Shown one piece after another: positions 12,990 through 13,182 of a DNA stretch of 13,182 nt (its first letter is position 1; each line of letters begins with the position of its first letter). The stretch spans positions 1 to 13,182 of the forward strand of contig JAISVD010000070.1 of the NCBI GenBank assembly GCA_031271875.1, written 5' to 3'. The notes beneath the pieces are model-generated. The model did no database searches. It had not been told where the DNA came from and saw nothing but the letters and a program-made list of their open reading frames with translations. The DNA comes from Spirochaetaceae bacterium (lineage in GTDB: Bacteria > Spirochaetota > Spirochaetia > Treponematales > Treponemataceae). Made by a program: the position numbers and the translations under genes.

Positions 12990-13182
12990 CTGAAGCTATT
13001 CTCCCGTCGGCGGTATACCGGCGATCCGGGTTTTTTATGTCCGCAATCTGTGCGGTCCCCGAGAAAAACGCATAAAAATAGGTCCCCGGCGGGAGGGGAA
13101 TATCGATCTGATATATTCCTGCGGATGTTTCCGTCATTTCATACATAAAGGAATCCCAGTTGTTGAAGCTCCCTGCGAGCCG
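12955..13182 (-). CDS. CBM48 / AMPK glycogen-binding-like domain protein, C-terminal part (gene extends beyond the window)
   Basis: The frame is open at the right window edge and ends at TAA 12957-12955, giving 75 residues without the N-terminus. It begins RLAGSFNNWD and continues through IYQIDIPLPPGTYFYAFF and DIKNPDRRYTADGRIASVIT. The order GSFNNW - LPPGTYxYxF - DPxN-like - DGRxxSV is the signature of the early-set carbohydrate-binding fold of CBM48 and AMPK-beta glycogen-binding modules. The domain ends only a few residues before the stop, so it is the C-terminal domain of a larger or small stand-alone protein. A methionine at 13146 could be called as a start, but it lies inside the domain and is not the true start. 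The function is probably glycogen or polysaccharide recognition. Confidence 0.75.
   Translation of the reverse strand, partial: RLAGSFNNWDSFMYEMTETSAGIYQIDIPLPPGTYFYAFFSGTAQIADIKNPDRRYTADGRIASVITVPQHSANR
13003..13036 (+). terminator. Intrinsic terminator of the small ORF, inside the antisense CBM48 gene
   Basis: CCCG (13003-13006) pairs with CGGG (13027-13030). A 2-nt bulge and an inner stem TCGGCGGT / ACCGGCGA with one GG mismatch complete the hairpin. TTTTTT (13031-13036) follows directly. It lies 13 nt after the small ORF stop. Confidence 0.6.

Overview
The window looks like a chromosomal segment of an anaerobic, fermentative bacterium with mid-range GC content. The gene mix suggests a spirochaete of the Treponema type: a CUT1 sugar transporter next to a ROK-family gene, an Hnd-type [FeFe]-hydrogenase operon carrying an orphan HATPase gene, SlyX, a PD-(D/E)XK/DUF3782-like protein and a CBM48 protein. 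This assignment is an inference from gene content. No rRNA, tRNA, CRISPR array or insertion sequence was recognised.

Layout. (1) Positions 1-2472, + strand: the 3' part of a ROK-family gene, then two overlapping-signal CUT1 sugar-permease genes (MalF-like, MalG-like), closed by a strong intrinsic terminator. The solute-binding protein and ATPase genes are not in the window. (2) 2473-4347, + strand: a 322-nt repeat-rich leader with a good promoter, then two tandem paralogous genes for six-helix membrane proteins with a C-terminal LuxR-type DNA-binding domain. (3) 4383-4586, - strand: a slyX-like gene. (4) 4618-9897, - strand: a five-gene operon reading right to left, hndA, an ATPase-domain gene, hndB, hndC and hndD. 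It encodes an NAD(P)-linked, probably electron-bifurcating [FeFe] hydrogenase and ends in a long hairpin terminator. (5) 9969-11745, + strand: a divergently transcribed SulP anion transporter with a STAS domain, apparently expressed from a leaderless mRNA. (6) 11746-13182: a bidirectional terminator, a DUF3782-like nuclease-fold gene flanked by imperfect direct repeats, a 56-residue small ORF, and the 3' end of a convergent gene for a CBM48 (glycogen-binding-like) domain.

How the genes work together. HndA, HndB and HndC form the flavin/iron-sulfur module that exchanges electrons with NAD(P)(H), and HndD carries the H-cluster. The sugar transporter would supply the fermentation substrate, although no sequence signal links the two systems directly.

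The most notable anomaly is in hndC. A TAG codon at 6601-6603 interrupts the reading frame, which then continues for 26 well-conserved codons with an intact CxxCxxCxxxC motif to a TGA at 6520-6522. The truncated product would lack ligands for both C-terminal [4Fe-4S] clusters. This is a sequencing error, a recent nonsense mutation or stop-codon readthrough; the sequence alone cannot decide. Just downstream is a 10-bp hairpin flanked by 23-nt near-identical direct repeats, each carrying a Shine-Dalgarno sequence, and this looks like a small palindromic insertion or duplication.
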